43,071 nucleotides of DNA from JAMWZF01 sp041628615 (GCA_041628615.1 JBFKOW010000006.1:1-43071); one strand, 5' to 3'. Numbered from the stretch's first letter, positions 24,331 through 31,958 are shown. Numbers and translations are program-made. Notes: generated by a model from the sequence alone, not told the origin.

Positions 24331-24711
24331 CTACCTCCGCCCGATCGACAGGCGCAGGATGTCGAGGCCGTGCTTGTAGATGGTCAGGGCACGGCTGTGT
24401 TCGCGCTGGGCCTCGACCGAGGCGAACATCTCTTCCTCGAGGGAGACCGAGTTGCCGTTGGGCGAAGGTTCGGACGCAGCGGCCGCCGACCGGTGCGCCA
24501 GGTCGGAGGGGGCGGCGATGTGGCCCGGTCGGGTCGTCCGGGGGCCGAGGCCCGTTCCGCGATCCACCATCTCGTGAAACGCCCCGAGGTGTGCAGCGCG
24601 GTAGCCCGGGGTATCCGCGTTGGCCAGATTGCGCGCCACGAGCGCCTGCCGGGACCCGGCATGCCGGGCCATGGCGATCGATGTCTGGAATACTTCCAGC
24701 TTGCTGAACAT
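24331..24711 (-). CDS. flgB: Flagellar basal-body rod protein FlgB
   Basis: The 126-residue product is a proximal rod subunit. It starts MFSKLEVFQTSIAMARHAGSRQALVARNLANADTPGYRAAHLGAFHEMV, with the NLANADTPGYRA motif, and ends LEEEMFASVEAQREHSRALTIYKHGLDILRLSIGRR. The chosen ATG (24711) follows GGGAGA by seven bases; an open extension upstream (MKSLEGESP) is not family-like. It is the first gene of the rod/ring operon and diverges from fliI across 85 bases. That gap contains TTAG and TTAA half-sites, but with 10 rather than 7 bases between them. Confidence 0.94.
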   Translation of the reverse strand: MFSKLEVFQTSIAMARHAGSRQALVARNLANADTPGYRAAHLGAFHEMVDRGTGLGPRTTRPGHIAAPSDLAHRSAAAASEPSPNGNSVSLEEEMFASVEAQREHSRALTIYKHGLDILRLSIGRR

Positions 24712-24796
24712 CGGGGATTCTCCCTCGAGCGATTTCAAGGATTGGTTAGGGGTGATTCCTTAAGATCGCGTTGTCGGCAGCCAGAAGGAGCCCGCG

Positions 24797-26152
24797 ATGT
24801 CGGTTGAAACCATCGAACTCGTCACCCGCGTGGTGCAGGATCTGCGGGCCTGCCATCCGCTCGGAACCGTCGTCGGGGTTTCGGGAGGGCGGATCGAGGT
24901 ACGCGGCCTGGGTCGCCGGGTCGCCCTCGGGCACCGCGCACGGATCCTGAAATCCCCGCCGATCCGGGCCGAGGTCATTCGTCTCGATGGCGATCTCGCG
25001 ATCCTGCTGGGCGAAGAAATGGCCGAGGGCGTGTCGGTGGGCGACAGGGTCCGGGCGGATCCTCCGCGCGGGTTCCGGCCGCACCGCGGCTGGATCGGCC
25101 GGGTCATCGACCCCGATGGCCGGCCCCTCGACGGCCGGCCCCTGCTGCCCGGTCCCGTGACCCGCCCGCTTCAGGCATCGCCGCCGCCACCACATGCGCG
25201 GCGCGGATTCGGCCCCCGGATGGGAACGGGGCTGGTGGTGTTCGACACGCTGCTGCCGATCGTCAGGGGCCAGCGGGTCGGTCTGTTCTCCGGTTCGGGC
25301 GTGGGGAAATCGACCCTTCTCGCCGACCTCGCTCGCGGGCTGACCGCGGACGTGATCGTGATCGGCCTCGTCGGGGAACGGGGCCGGGAGGTGCGGGAAT
25401 TCGTCGAGAACGTTCTCGGGTCCGAGGGGCTGGCTCGGTCGGTGGTGGTCGCCGCGACATCCGACCGTGCGCCGCAGGTGCGCCGTCGCTGTGCCTGGGC
25501 GGCGATGGCCGTGGCCGAGCATTTCCGCGACCAGGGCGCCCATGTGGCACTGCTGATCGATTCGGTCACCCGCTTCGCCGAGGCGCATCGCGAGCTGGCC
25601 GTGGCATCGGGTGAGGCCGCCGCCCTGCGCGGCTTCCCGGCATCGACAGGTCCGGCCATCGCGGCCCTGTGCGAGAGGGCGGGCCCGGGCCATGGTTCCG
25701 GCGGCGACATCACCGCGGTGATGTCGGTTCTGGTCGCCGGGTCCGACATGGACGAGCCGATCGCGGACATCCTGCGCGGGGTTCTCGACGGGCATGTCGT
25801 CCTTGACCGGGAGATCGCCGAGCGCGGCCGGTTCCCGGCGGTCGATATCCTGCGGTCGGTGTCGCGGTCGCTTCCCGGAGCGGCCACCGCCGAGGAAAAC
25901 GTGCTGATCTCCGCCGCCCGCCAGATACTCGGGGTCTACGCCCGCAGCGAGATGATGATACAGGCCGGGCTCTACGCGGCCGGATCCGACCCGGCCATCG
26001 ACGAGGCCATCGAGGCGGTGCCGGCCATCGACGAGCTTCTCGGGCTCAAGAGCGGCGACGGAGGAGTTGCGGCCGCGTTCGGTTTGTTGCGACGGGCCCT
26101 GCCCGCATCTTCGCGGTCCCGCGCCGTCGCGATTCGCCGATCCGGCAAGTGA
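24797..26152 (+). CDS. fliI: Flagellar export ATPase FliI
   Basis: The 451-residue product is the F1-beta-like hexameric ATPase that prepares substrates for export. The P loop GSGVGKST is at 166-173 with Lys171. The catalytic Glu is Glu194 in GLVGERGREVREF, and the Walker B aspartate is Asp255 in LLIDSVTRFAEAHRE. An N-terminal beta domain (GTVVGVSGGRIEVRGLG) precedes the core, and the C-terminal AAGSDPAIDEAIEAVPAIDELL completes it. AAGGAG lies six bases before the ATG. It is a single-gene unit, diverging from flgB and converging on the DUF1217 gene; its partners FliH and a FliJ-like protein are encoded in other units. Confidence 0.97.
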   Translation: MSVETIELVTRVVQDLRACHPLGTVVGVSGGRIEVRGLGRRVALGHRARILKSPPIRAEVIRLDGDLAILLGEEMAEGVSVGDRVRADPPRGFRPHRGWIGRVIDPDGRPLDGRPLLPGPVTRPLQASPPPPHARRGFGPRMGTGLVVFDTLLPIVRGQRVGLFSGSGVGKSTLLADLARGLTADVIVIGLVGERGREVREFVENVLGSEGLARSVVVAATSDRAPQVRRRCAWAAMAVAEHFRDQGAHVALLIDSVTRFAEAHRELAVASGEAAALRGFPASTGPAIAALCERAGPGHGSGGDITAVMSVLVAGSDMDEPIADILRGVLDGHVVLDREIAERGRFPAVDILRSVSRSLPGAATAEENVLISAARQILGVYARSEMMIQAGLYAAGSDPAIDEAIEAVPAIDELLGLKSGDGGVAAAFGLLRRALPASSRSRAVAIRRSGK

Positions 26153-26220
26153 GTCGGTGGCGCGGCGTCCGGTGCCTAGGGAACCCCGCCCGGGCGGTTT
26201 TGTTCAGCGCCCGGTTTCGG

Positions 26221-27030
26221 TCAGCGGGGGGCGGGCGGTATCGCCTGCAGCAACGACAAGGCGACCGCGGCGCCGGTCTGTCCGCCGATCGCGGCGGCTT
26301 CGCTGCGGATCAGGAACAGGCGGACGAGCTTCTCCATGGCATCCGGGGCCAGCAAGTCCGCAGGATCCTCGGATCCGAAGGTCTTCCTGGACTTGTCCTT
26401 GAAGGCCTCGAGTTGCTGATCGAGATCGATCCGCGCCAGGCCGGACGGCAGCCCCAGGGCCGCTTCGGCCACTTGCCGCAGGGGCGGACTGCCCATGATG
26501 CTGAACCAGCGCGCGTCGCTCGACTTGGTGCGTTCGACGATGTCCGAGAGTTCCGGCCCGAAATTCAACGCCAGCCGCATGTCCGGATTCTGCTGGCCGA
26601 CAGCAAGCTGGAACTGCCGGTCCTCGAAACGGGAGATGATCCCGTCGGCGAAATTCGAGCGTATCGTGTGCCCCGCCCCGCCGATATCGCCGAAACCGAA
26701 TGCCTGGGTGAACTGAAGGTAGCGCTTGTCCGCAAGGCGGTTCGCGAGGGCATCTTCCTTCAGCGAGCCGTCCTCGAGAATCCGGCGGATGAAGTACTTG
26801 TTGTCGATGTCGTCGTCGAGTCCGAAGGCGCCGAGCGCGACCTCGAGCAACTGTCGGTCATCGACGAGATCGGCTGCCGACGTGACGCTGCCGATTCTGT
26901 CGCGGAAGGCGTCTGTCGCGCGCTGGACGGGCGCACTGGTCTCGAACGCGGCCTTCTGCATGTCCATCGTGCGTTGCAGGAAACGCCACCCGGCATACCC
27001 GCCGACCGGAACCGACGGCACGTAGGTCAT
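26221..27030 (-). CDS. DUF1217 domain-containing flagellar-cluster protein
   Basis: The 269-residue product starts MTYVPSVPVGGYAGWRFLQRTMDMQKAAF and contains DDIDNKYFIRRILEDGSLKEDALANRLADKRYLQFTQAFGFGD (about 75-115), the pattern of DUF1217 repeats seen in proteins encoded beside alphaproteobacterial flagellar genes. I see no signal peptide or membrane segment. The ATG at 27030 overlaps the flbT stop by 4 bases, so it is the last gene of flgJ-flgN-fliC-flaF-flbT. Its function is unknown to me. Position suggests a link to filament export or assembly. Confidence 0.82.
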   Translation of the reverse strand: MTYVPSVPVGGYAGWRFLQRTMDMQKAAFETSAPVQRATDAFRDRIGSVTSAADLVDDRQLLEVALGAFGLDDDIDNKYFIRRILEDGSLKEDALANRLADKRYLQFTQAFGFGDIGGAGHTIRSNFADGIISRFEDRQFQLAVGQQNPDMRLALNFGPELSDIVERTKSSDARWFSIMGSPPLRQVAEAALGLPSGLARIDLDQQLEAFKDKSRKTFGSEDPADLLAPDAMEKLVRLFLIRSEAAAIGGQTGAAVALSLLQAIPPAPR

Positions 27031-27443
27031 GATGCGCGCGACGCCGGATAAAGCGACAGCAGCCGTTCCTCGCGCGGCAACAGGGCCCGCAGCTGCTTCA
27101 TCGCCCGATAGAATTCTCCTTCCGCGACGGCTTGTGTCGCAGCGTCCAGGTGGCTGCGGCTGTCCTCGTCGGTGAGCGCCTGGCTCAGCATCTCGATGCC
27201 GCGCAGCAGTTGCGGCGCCGCCTCGGACTCCTCGGCATCGCCCGAAAGGACGAGTTGGGCAATGTAACAGACCCGTCGAACCGGTGTGTTGACCTGATCG
27301 GGCGAGATCGCGTCCTTGAGCCGAAGGATGTTCGCGTTGGGCGTGAGGATCGACAGTCTCGATCGGCGGTCGCCGTTCTCGATCACGGCACCGTTCACGA
27401 GCACCCTTTCCTTCGGCCCCAGTTTCAGGACGAGCCCCGACAT
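27027..27443 (-). CDS. flbT: Flagellin translation regulator FlbT
   Basis: The 138-residue product starts MSGLVLKLGPKERVLVNGAVIENGDRRSRLSILTPNANILRLKDAI, a clear FlbT sequence, followed by YIAQLVLSGDAEESEAAPQLLRGIEML. In Caulobacter, FlbT acts on the 5' leader of flagellin mRNA and destabilises it until the hook is finished. The fliC leader here has two hairpins near the ribosome-binding site (29214-29229, 29256-29276) that could be its target. It overlaps flaF by one base and the DUF1217 gene by four. Expected to act in the cytoplasm. Confidence 0.95.
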   Translation of the reverse strand: MSGLVLKLGPKERVLVNGAVIENGDRRSRLSILTPNANILRLKDAISPDQVNTPVRRVCYIAQLVLSGDAEESEAAPQLLRGIEMLSQALTDEDSRSHLDAATQAVAEGEFYRAMKQLRALLPREERLLSLYPASRAS

Positions 27444-27814
27444 CAGCCAGCCTCCCCGGCGCCGAGCCCGCGCAGGACCGCGGAATTGATGTCGATGAGG
27501 GGGCCGGCGCTGGCATCGCCGGCCAGGATCCGGCGGGTGTGGGTATCGGTGAATTCCGCGAGGTAGAACAGGCGCGCGCGCAGGTCCGCGGGCAGGGCAT
27601 TGTCCTTGTCAGCGACGGACGCCCCGAAATGGGCCCACATCATCCGGTTGTCGTGCAGGGCCTCCGCCAGACGGGCGAAGGGAATGCCGGGCTTGTCGGC
27701 GGCGCGCAGGTGCGACGTGACCTGGCTTATCAGTTCGATCTCGGCGCTTCGGCCGATGCGCATCGGCGACTTGGTCGGGGCGTAAGCCTGCTGCGCTTGT
27801 GCGTATGCATTCAC
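27443..27814 (-). CDS. flaF: Flagellin biosynthesis regulator FlaF
   Basis: The 123-residue product starts MNAYAQAQQAYAPTKSPMRIGRSAEIELISQVTSHLRAA, the FlaF signature, then FARLAEALHDNRMMWAHFGASVADKDNALPADLRARLFYLAEFTDTHTRRILAG. In Caulobacter FlaF is needed for flagellin secretion and works against FlbT in setting flagellin levels. It lies downstream of fliC, separated by 88 bases that contain two hairpins, so its expression may depend on read-through or an own promoter. AAGGA lies at 27826-27830. The stop shares one base with the flbT start. Confidence 0.94.
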   Translation of the reverse strand: MNAYAQAQQAYAPTKSPMRIGRSAEIELISQVTSHLRAADKPGIPFARLAEALHDNRMMWAHFGASVADKDNALPADLRARLFYLAEFTDTHTRRILAGDASAGPLIDINSAVLRGLGAGEAG

Positions 27815-27848
27815 GGTGCGGTCCTTTCCGGACGGTCAAGCGTTGGCG

Positions 27849-27861
27849 GGAGCTTTGCTCC
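27849..27861 (-). terminator. Small second hairpin after fliC
   Basis: GGAGC-TTT-GCTCC forms a 5-bp stem with a 3-base loop, 8 bases beyond the large hairpin in the direction of fliC transcription. It may reinforce termination or protect the 3' end of the fliC mRNA. Confidence 0.35.
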
Positions 27862-27869
27862 AGCGGGAA

Positions 27870-27893
27870 GGGGAGGCGGTGACCCGCCTCCCC
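27870..27893 (-). terminator. Strong hairpin after fliC
   Basis: GGGGAGGCGG-TGAC-CCGCCTCCCC (plus-strand reading) is a perfect 10-bp GC-rich stem with a 4-base loop. It starts 9 bases after the fliC stop and lies between fliC and flaF. On the fliC strand only TTCCC follows, so it is either an intrinsic terminator with a poor T run or a stabilising 3' hairpin that lets flagellin mRNA accumulate over flaF-flbT. Confidence 0.6.
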
Positions 27894-27902
27894 AGATTGC
27901 CC

Positions 27903-29195
27903 TTACCGGAAGAGCGACAGGATCGACTGCGGCGCCTGGTTGGCGATCGACAGGGCCTGGATGCCCAGCTGCTGCTGCACCTGCAGCGCCTGCAGGCGCG
28001 CCGAGGCCTCTTCCATGTCGGCATCGACCAGCGTGCCAATACCCGACTTCAGCGCGTCGGTGAGCTTGCCGATGAAGTCGGCCTGGATCTCAATCCGGCC
28101 TTCGGCGGAACCGAACGAGGCCGCGGCGCTGATCGAGCTGTCGATCAGGAACTCGATCGCGACCAGGGCCGAATCGGACCCCGCATTGGTGCTCACGTCC
28201 ATGTTGGACAGCAGTTCGAGCCCGCCGCCGATGGTCGCTTCGGCTCCCGCACCCGCGACGCCGGTGTAGACACCCACGGCGAGGGTATCGGTGCCGTCGG
28301 TGACGGTGGACGCGATGTCGAGCCCCGTGGACGTGGCCGTCACGCTCAGGACGTCCGAGTCGAGCCCGTTCTCGGCCGCGTAGATCTTGTAGGCGGTCTC
28401 CAGTCCCCTGGCGACGTCGGCTGCGGTGTCACCGTCGCGCGACACGTACATGATCTGCTGCAGTTCGGCGGCGTTGGCCGGGGCGGCTGCGGCACCGGTC
28501 CGGTAATCGGCCTGGGTGAAGCTGCTGTTGTCGGCATCGGTGCCGAAGACCGACAGGCTGTAGACGGTGCCGGCGGCGGACGGGGCCGCGATCACCAGGC
28601 TGTCGGACTGCGTCCCGTTCAGGGTGCCGGTATCGACGGCAGAGGCGGTCCACGTCCCGGTGATGCCGGAGGCACCGGTCCCGAGGTCCTGCTTGCGGAC
28701 CGCGATGTCGCTGGACTGCACGCCGCTTCCCGACCGGTCGAGCGATGCGAGCACGTTAACGGTGCCCGTGCCGGCCACGGTCGAGGTGTTCGACAGCAGG
28801 TTGAGGCCATTGAACTGGGCCGCGCCCACGACCGAGGAGATCTGGTCGCGCAGCGCCTCGATGTCCGTCTGGATCTTGGCCCGATCCACGTTGTCCTCTT
28901 GCGAGGCGACGATCTTGTCCTTCATCTGCGTGAGCAGATCGGTGACGGTTTCCGCGGCCTGGCGCGCGACGCTGACGGTCGACTGCCCCAGCGAAAGGCT
29001 CGAGCTGATCGCCTTGAAGCCCTGAACGTCGGACTCCATGACCTTCGAGATCGCCCAGACGGCGGCGTTGTCCTTGGCCGAGCCGACCATCTTGCCGGTC
29101 GAGATCATCTCCTGGGTCTTGGTGAGGTTCGTGTTGATCGACCGAAGGGTCTGCAGCGCCACCATGGCGCTGTTGTTGGTCAGAATGCTGGACAT
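27903..29195 (-). CDS. fliC: Flagellin FliC
   Basis: The 430-residue product is the filament subunit. The N-terminal domain is MSSILTNNSAMVALQTLRSINTNLTKTQEMISTGKMVGSAKDNAAVWAISKVMESDVQGFKAIS through about residue 140, and the C-terminal domain is about 345-430 (ALKSGIGTLVDADMEEASARLQALQVQQQLGIQALSIANQAPQSILSLFR). The middle (about 145-340) is variable, Thr/Ala/Ser-rich and surface exposed. There is no Cys. It is the only flagellin gene here. AAGGA sits 8 bases before the ATG, and the leader carries two hairpins. A CtrA-like box lies 169 bases upstream. The genes for its regulators flaF and flbT follow. Confidence 0.97.
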   Translation of the reverse strand: MSSILTNNSAMVALQTLRSINTNLTKTQEMISTGKMVGSAKDNAAVWAISKVMESDVQGFKAISSSLSLGQSTVSVARQAAETVTDLLTQMKDKIVASQEDNVDRAKIQTDIEALRDQISSVVGAAQFNGLNLLSNTSTVAGTGTVNVLASLDRSGSGVQSSDIAVRKQDLGTGASGITGTWTASAVDTGTLNGTQSDSLVIAAPSAAGTVYSLSVFGTDADNSSFTQADYRTGAAAAPANAAELQQIMYVSRDGDTAADVARGLETAYKIYAAENGLDSDVLSVTATSTGLDIASTVTDGTDTLAVGVYTGVAGAGAEATIGGGLELLSNMDVSTNAGSDSALVAIEFLIDSSISAAASFGSAEGRIEIQADFIGKLTDALKSGIGTLVDADMEEASARLQALQVQQQLGIQALSIANQAPQSILSLFR

Positions 29196-29213
29196 GTTTT
29201 GGTCCTTTCTCGC

Positions 29214-29229
29214 GGGGTGTTCGAACCCC
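29214..29229 (-). promoter_or_regulatory. Hairpin just upstream of the fliC ribosome-binding site
   Basis: In the fliC transcript GGGGT-TCGAAC-ACCCC forms a 5-bp stem, 18 bases before the ATG and next to the AAGGA site. It could gate ribosome entry; FlbT binding here is an inference from Caulobacter. Confidence 0.4.
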
Positions 29230-29255
29230 TGATTTCAAGTTGATGGAGACCGTCC

Positions 29256-29276
29256 CGTTTCGGGCGGCCTGAAACG
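29256..29276 (-). promoter_or_regulatory. Second hairpin in the fliC leader
   Basis: CGTTTC-N9-GAAACG forms a 6-bp stem about 60-80 bases upstream of the fliC ATG. Together with the nearer hairpin it makes the leader look structured. Confidence 0.35.
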
Positions 29277-29363
29277 TCATTCTGACTGTTGCCGGAAAGC
29301 GGACTGTTCTGTCCGTCGGCTGCGCATTCCGAGGAACGCCCGGCGACCCTCGCTCCGAACCCC

Positions 29364-29378
29364 TGAAGGAATTGCTAA
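29364..29378 (-). promoter_or_regulatory. CtrA-like box upstream of fliC
   Basis: On the minus strand TTAG-CAATTCC-TTCA has the TTAA-N7-TTAA spacing with one mismatch per half. It lies between the FlgN-like gene and fliC, 169 bases before the fliC ATG. Confidence 0.4.
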
Positions 29379-29415
29379 CGGCCGAGGGTCCGATTGAGCG
29401 GGCTTTTCCTCAAAT

Positions 29416-29757
29416 TCACGCCTTCCTTTCCAGTCCGCCGGGGGCCTTCGCCAGCTCGGTCTTCTGCCCGTGATTGTCGTATGTGGCGAGGCTGCCGCTC
29501 GCCTTGCTGGCCGTCGCGATCTGTCGGCGCGCGGCCTCGACCCCGCGGATCGCGGCGGAGAGCAGGCCCTGGTTTCGGGACACCAGCCGCGAGATCGACT
29601 CGAGCCGTTCCGCGTCGAGGCCCCAGTCACCGAGTTCCGCCAGCGCGCGGGTCTTACGCTCGCCAAGCTCGGCGAGGCCGTCGAAGGCCCCGGCAAGCAG
29701 CAATTCCCGTTCACTTTGAAGCAATTTCTCGAATTCGCGGGCGCGGCGGTCAGACAT
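29416..29757 (-). CDS. FlgN-like flagellar export chaperone
   Basis: The 113-residue product starts MSDRRAREFEKLLQSERELLLAGAFDGLAELGERKTRALAEL and is helical and charged throughout, ending ASGSLATYDNHGQKTELAKAPGGLERKA. A helical hairpin followed by a LATYDxxGQ-type tail is what I know from FlgN, the cytoplasmic chaperone that holds FlgK and FlgL before export. The call is moderate because FlgN proteins are very divergent. ATG 29757 overlaps the end of flgJ by 8 bases. fliC lies 220 bases downstream on the same strand. Confidence 0.65.
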   Translation of the reverse strand: MSDRRAREFEKLLQSERELLLAGAFDGLAELGERKTRALAELGDWGLDAERLESISRLVSRNQGLLSAAIRGVEAARRQIATASKASGSLATYDNHGQKTELAKAPGGLERKA

Positions 29758-30022
29758 GGGTTCGCTCCTCGAGCGCCCGGAACAGGGTTTCGGCCAATCC
29801 GATTCCCCCGGCCCTGACCAGCTCGTCTGCATGGGCCTCGCGCAGGAAGGAGGCGAACTGGGACTCCTCCCCGCCGTCGCCGAAGGGGTTCGGGATGTCG
29901 CCCAGGCCCGAGGATTTCAGCAGCTCGCTCAGGAAGTTGGCTTCGAGGGCCTCGGCGGCGGCGCGCAACCGCGCGCTGCGATCCGGCGACGGCGTGGCGA
30001 GGGCGGTGGTGGGCAGCTCCAT
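29750..30022 (-). CDS. flgJ: FlgJ-like rod-binding protein, single domain
   Basis: The 90-residue product matches only the N-terminal rod-scaffold domain of FlgJ: RLRAAAEALEANFLSELLKSSGLG, then ESQFASFLREAHADELVRAGGIGLAETLFRAL. The C-terminal muramidase domain that enterobacterial FlgJ uses to open the peptidoglycan is absent. This is common in alphaproteobacteria, where a separate lytic transglycosylase does that job; none is seen in this window. ATG 30022 follows GGAGA by six bases, and a 14-bp palindrome lies directly upstream of that site. The gene starts the flgJ-flgN-fliC unit and diverges from fliK. Confidence 0.85.
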   Translation of the reverse strand: MELPTTALATPSPDRSARLRAAAEALEANFLSELLKSSGLGDIPNPFGDGGEESQFASFLREAHADELVRAGGIGLAETLFRALEERTHV

Positions 30023-30032
30023 CGGTTTCTCC

Positions 30033-30046
30033 AATTCGATCGAATT
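30033..30046. promoter_or_regulatory. 14-bp perfect palindrome in the flgJ-fliK gap
   Basis: AATTCGATCGAATT equals its own reverse complement. It starts 10 bases upstream of the flgJ ATG and abuts the GGAGA ribosome-binding site. It is AT-rich for this DNA. It could be an operator for a dimeric repressor or a hairpin that hides the flgJ ribosome-binding site. Confidence 0.4.
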
Positions 30047-30068
30047 TCGGCCTTGTAGGCTTGCCGGG

Positions 30069-30083
30069 GTAAAGAATGGGTAA
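30069..30083. promoter_or_regulatory. CtrA-like box between flgJ and fliK
   Basis: On the minus strand this reads TTAC-CCATTCT-TTAC; on the plus strand it is a direct GTAA-N7-GTAA repeat. Spacing is that of a CtrA box and each half differs at one base. It lies 46 bases from the flgJ ATG and 50 from the fliK ATG. Confidence 0.4.
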
Positions 30084-30133
30084 GCTTCTTCTGCGATTGG
30101 TCCGCCGAAACGTCGTCCAGGATCGGAGAACCG

Positions 30134-31945
30134 ATGGCAGAACATTTCGCGCTCGGAGCGGCCGGGCAGACGGTGCCAGCGAGGCCGTCAGGCGTGATCC
30201 GCGCAGGATCCGGCGACGGTTTTGCCCGGGTCTTCCAGGGCCTTGCCGGGGTTCCGAACGACTCTGGCCCGCTTTGGCCCGCTGTTCCGGCCGTTGCCGA
30301 ACCGGCCGCGGATGCGGAGGATCCGACGGACGCATCCGGGACCGAGGACGGCGACACCGACCGGAAGGCCGAGGCCGATGGGGATCAGGGGGCGGGCCGG
30401 GGCGCCGAGTCACCGACCGAGGATCCGCGTGCCCCGAATTCCGGGGCGGCCCCCTGTAGCAAAGAGACGAATGCCGATACCGCTACCGGGCCGACCGGGC
30501 GGCAGGAGCTGGCAGAAGCGCCGCAGTTCGGTCGGCTCGACGAGAGGTCGGGCCCGCCGCCCGCCGGATCGCCGCCTGGCGTTGCCGTGGGGCTGAGGAC
30601 AGCGCCCGGCTGGAACGGGGTTCCCGGGAGCGCTGCTGTTTACGGCAAGACCCGACATGCCATGCACGCGGAACCGTTCCCGGGTGTGCCTCGGGCCAGC
30701 GCCGCGGACCCCAAGGAGTCCGCCGGATCCGCCGGGGCCATGCTGTCCCGGCAGGCGACGGTCGAGACGGCTGCCGCCGCGACCGACCCTCGGGCACTTC
30801 AAGCCGCGAAGGCCGGCGGCGTTGCCCGGCCCGATGGTGGATCGGGGGCCGGAACTTCGATCGATGCCGGCGAGGGAGGCGGGCGCCTGACGGGCGGCCG
30901 GATTTCGCGCGATGGACTCGCTCAGATCGGCCGGCTTCAGGCAGGAGATGGCCCCGCCGCGGTCGCGCCCGCGGGGGAGCGCTCCGCGCCGGTCTCCGCG
31001 ATGCCGCAGCGCGCGGACGCGGCCGTGCCCGATGGACCGGACCCGACGGCTCGCGGCGAGGCGCAAGCCCGGCTCGAGTCGCGGCTCCCCAAGCCGGTGG
31101 AGTCCGTCGGCGCCGGGCTGCCCGGCAGCGGACCGTTGCCGCGGCCGGATGCGCCGCAGCCGTCCGCCGATCAGCGCCCGGCGGTGCCGAGCATGCCCGG
31201 CCTCGGGGTCGCCGCCGGTAATGTCCTGGCGCCAGCCGCCGGGAAATCAGAAGTCTTCTCCGGGTCCCGGCAGCCGGAGCTTCCCTTCCGCGCCGGAACC
31301 GACACCCGGGCCCCCTGGTCAGTCACGATGACGAGAGCGATTCCGGCGGCCTCTCCCCCCGCGATCGGCCTGCAGAACCTGGTTGCCTCCGCAGGGCGCA
31401 CGAATCCGGACCTTGCGGTGGATGGACCCGCCGCCGGGATGGGCCCGGAGCTGGCCGAGCCCGCGCCCCCCGGACTGTCGCGGGCCGGGTCGCCGGGCGC
31501 ACCGGCCGGGTCGCCGGGTTCCGCGCCCATCGCGCAGCACGTGGCACGGCAGATCGCCGTGGCGGTGACGCCCCTGCCCACCGGATCGGTCGAGATCAGC
31601 CTGTCCCCCGAGGAGCTCGGCCGCGTCAGGCTGACCGTGTCCGCAACCGACGGCGTCGTGGCCGTGGCACTGCAGGCGGAACGCCCCGAAACCGGCGACC
31701 TGATGCGGCGGCACATCGAGATCCTGGCGCGGGAACTGCGCGACTTGGGCTACCAGCAGACCGAGTTCAGCTTTGGCGGGTTCGGGGCCTCCTCCGGCCG
31801 CGCGGGGGAGAACCGGGGAAGCGAGAGACATGCGGACCGCGGGGCGGCGGCCGGGCCGGAACGGGCGGACACCGCAACCGCGTCGGACGTGCTGCCGTCC
31901 GATCCGACAACGGCCGGCCGGGCCGGCCTCGACCTCAGGCTGTAA
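30134..31945 (+). CDS. fliK: Flagellar hook-length control protein FliK
   Basis: The 603-residue product is the molecular ruler that, through FlhB, ends hook growth. About 450 residues are low complexity, rich in Pro, Ala, Gly and charged residues, consistent with the disordered measuring region. The C-terminal core (about 468-555) is GSAPIAQHVARQIAVAVTPLPTGSVEISLSPEELGRVRLTVSATDGVVAVALQAERPETGDLMRRHIEILARELRDLGYQQTEFSF, a clear Flg_hook domain. GGAG lies 7 bases before the ATG. flgD follows after 13 bases, pairing hook-length control with the hook scaffold. Confidence 0.93.
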   Translation: MAEHFALGAAGQTVPARPSGVIRAGSGDGFARVFQGLAGVPNDSGPLWPAVPAVAEPAADAEDPTDASGTEDGDTDRKAEADGDQGAGRGAESPTEDPRAPNSGAAPCSKETNADTATGPTGRQELAEAPQFGRLDERSGPPPAGSPPGVAVGLRTAPGWNGVPGSAAVYGKTRHAMHAEPFPGVPRASAADPKESAGSAGAMLSRQATVETAAAATDPRALQAAKAGGVARPDGGSGAGTSIDAGEGGGRLTGGRISRDGLAQIGRLQAGDGPAAVAPAGERSAPVSAMPQRADAAVPDGPDPTARGEAQARLESRLPKPVESVGAGLPGSGPLPRPDAPQPSADQRPAVPSMPGLGVAAGNVLAPAAGKSEVFSGSRQPELPFRAGTDTRAPWSVTMTRAIPAASPPAIGLQNLVASAGRTNPDLAVDGPAAGMGPELAEPAPPGLSRAGSPGAPAGSPGSAPIAQHVARQIAVAVTPLPTGSVEISLSPEELGRVRLTVSATDGVVAVALQAERPETGDLMRRHIEILARELRDLGYQQTEFSFGGFGASSGRAGENRGSERHADRGAAAGPERADTATASDVLPSDPTTAGRAGLDLRL

Positions 31946-31958
31946 GGGAGCCCGCAGC

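Noticed and set aside
24746..24763. TTAG and TTAA in the flgB-fliI gap as a CtrA box
   Set aside because: The halves are separated by 10 bases instead of 7.
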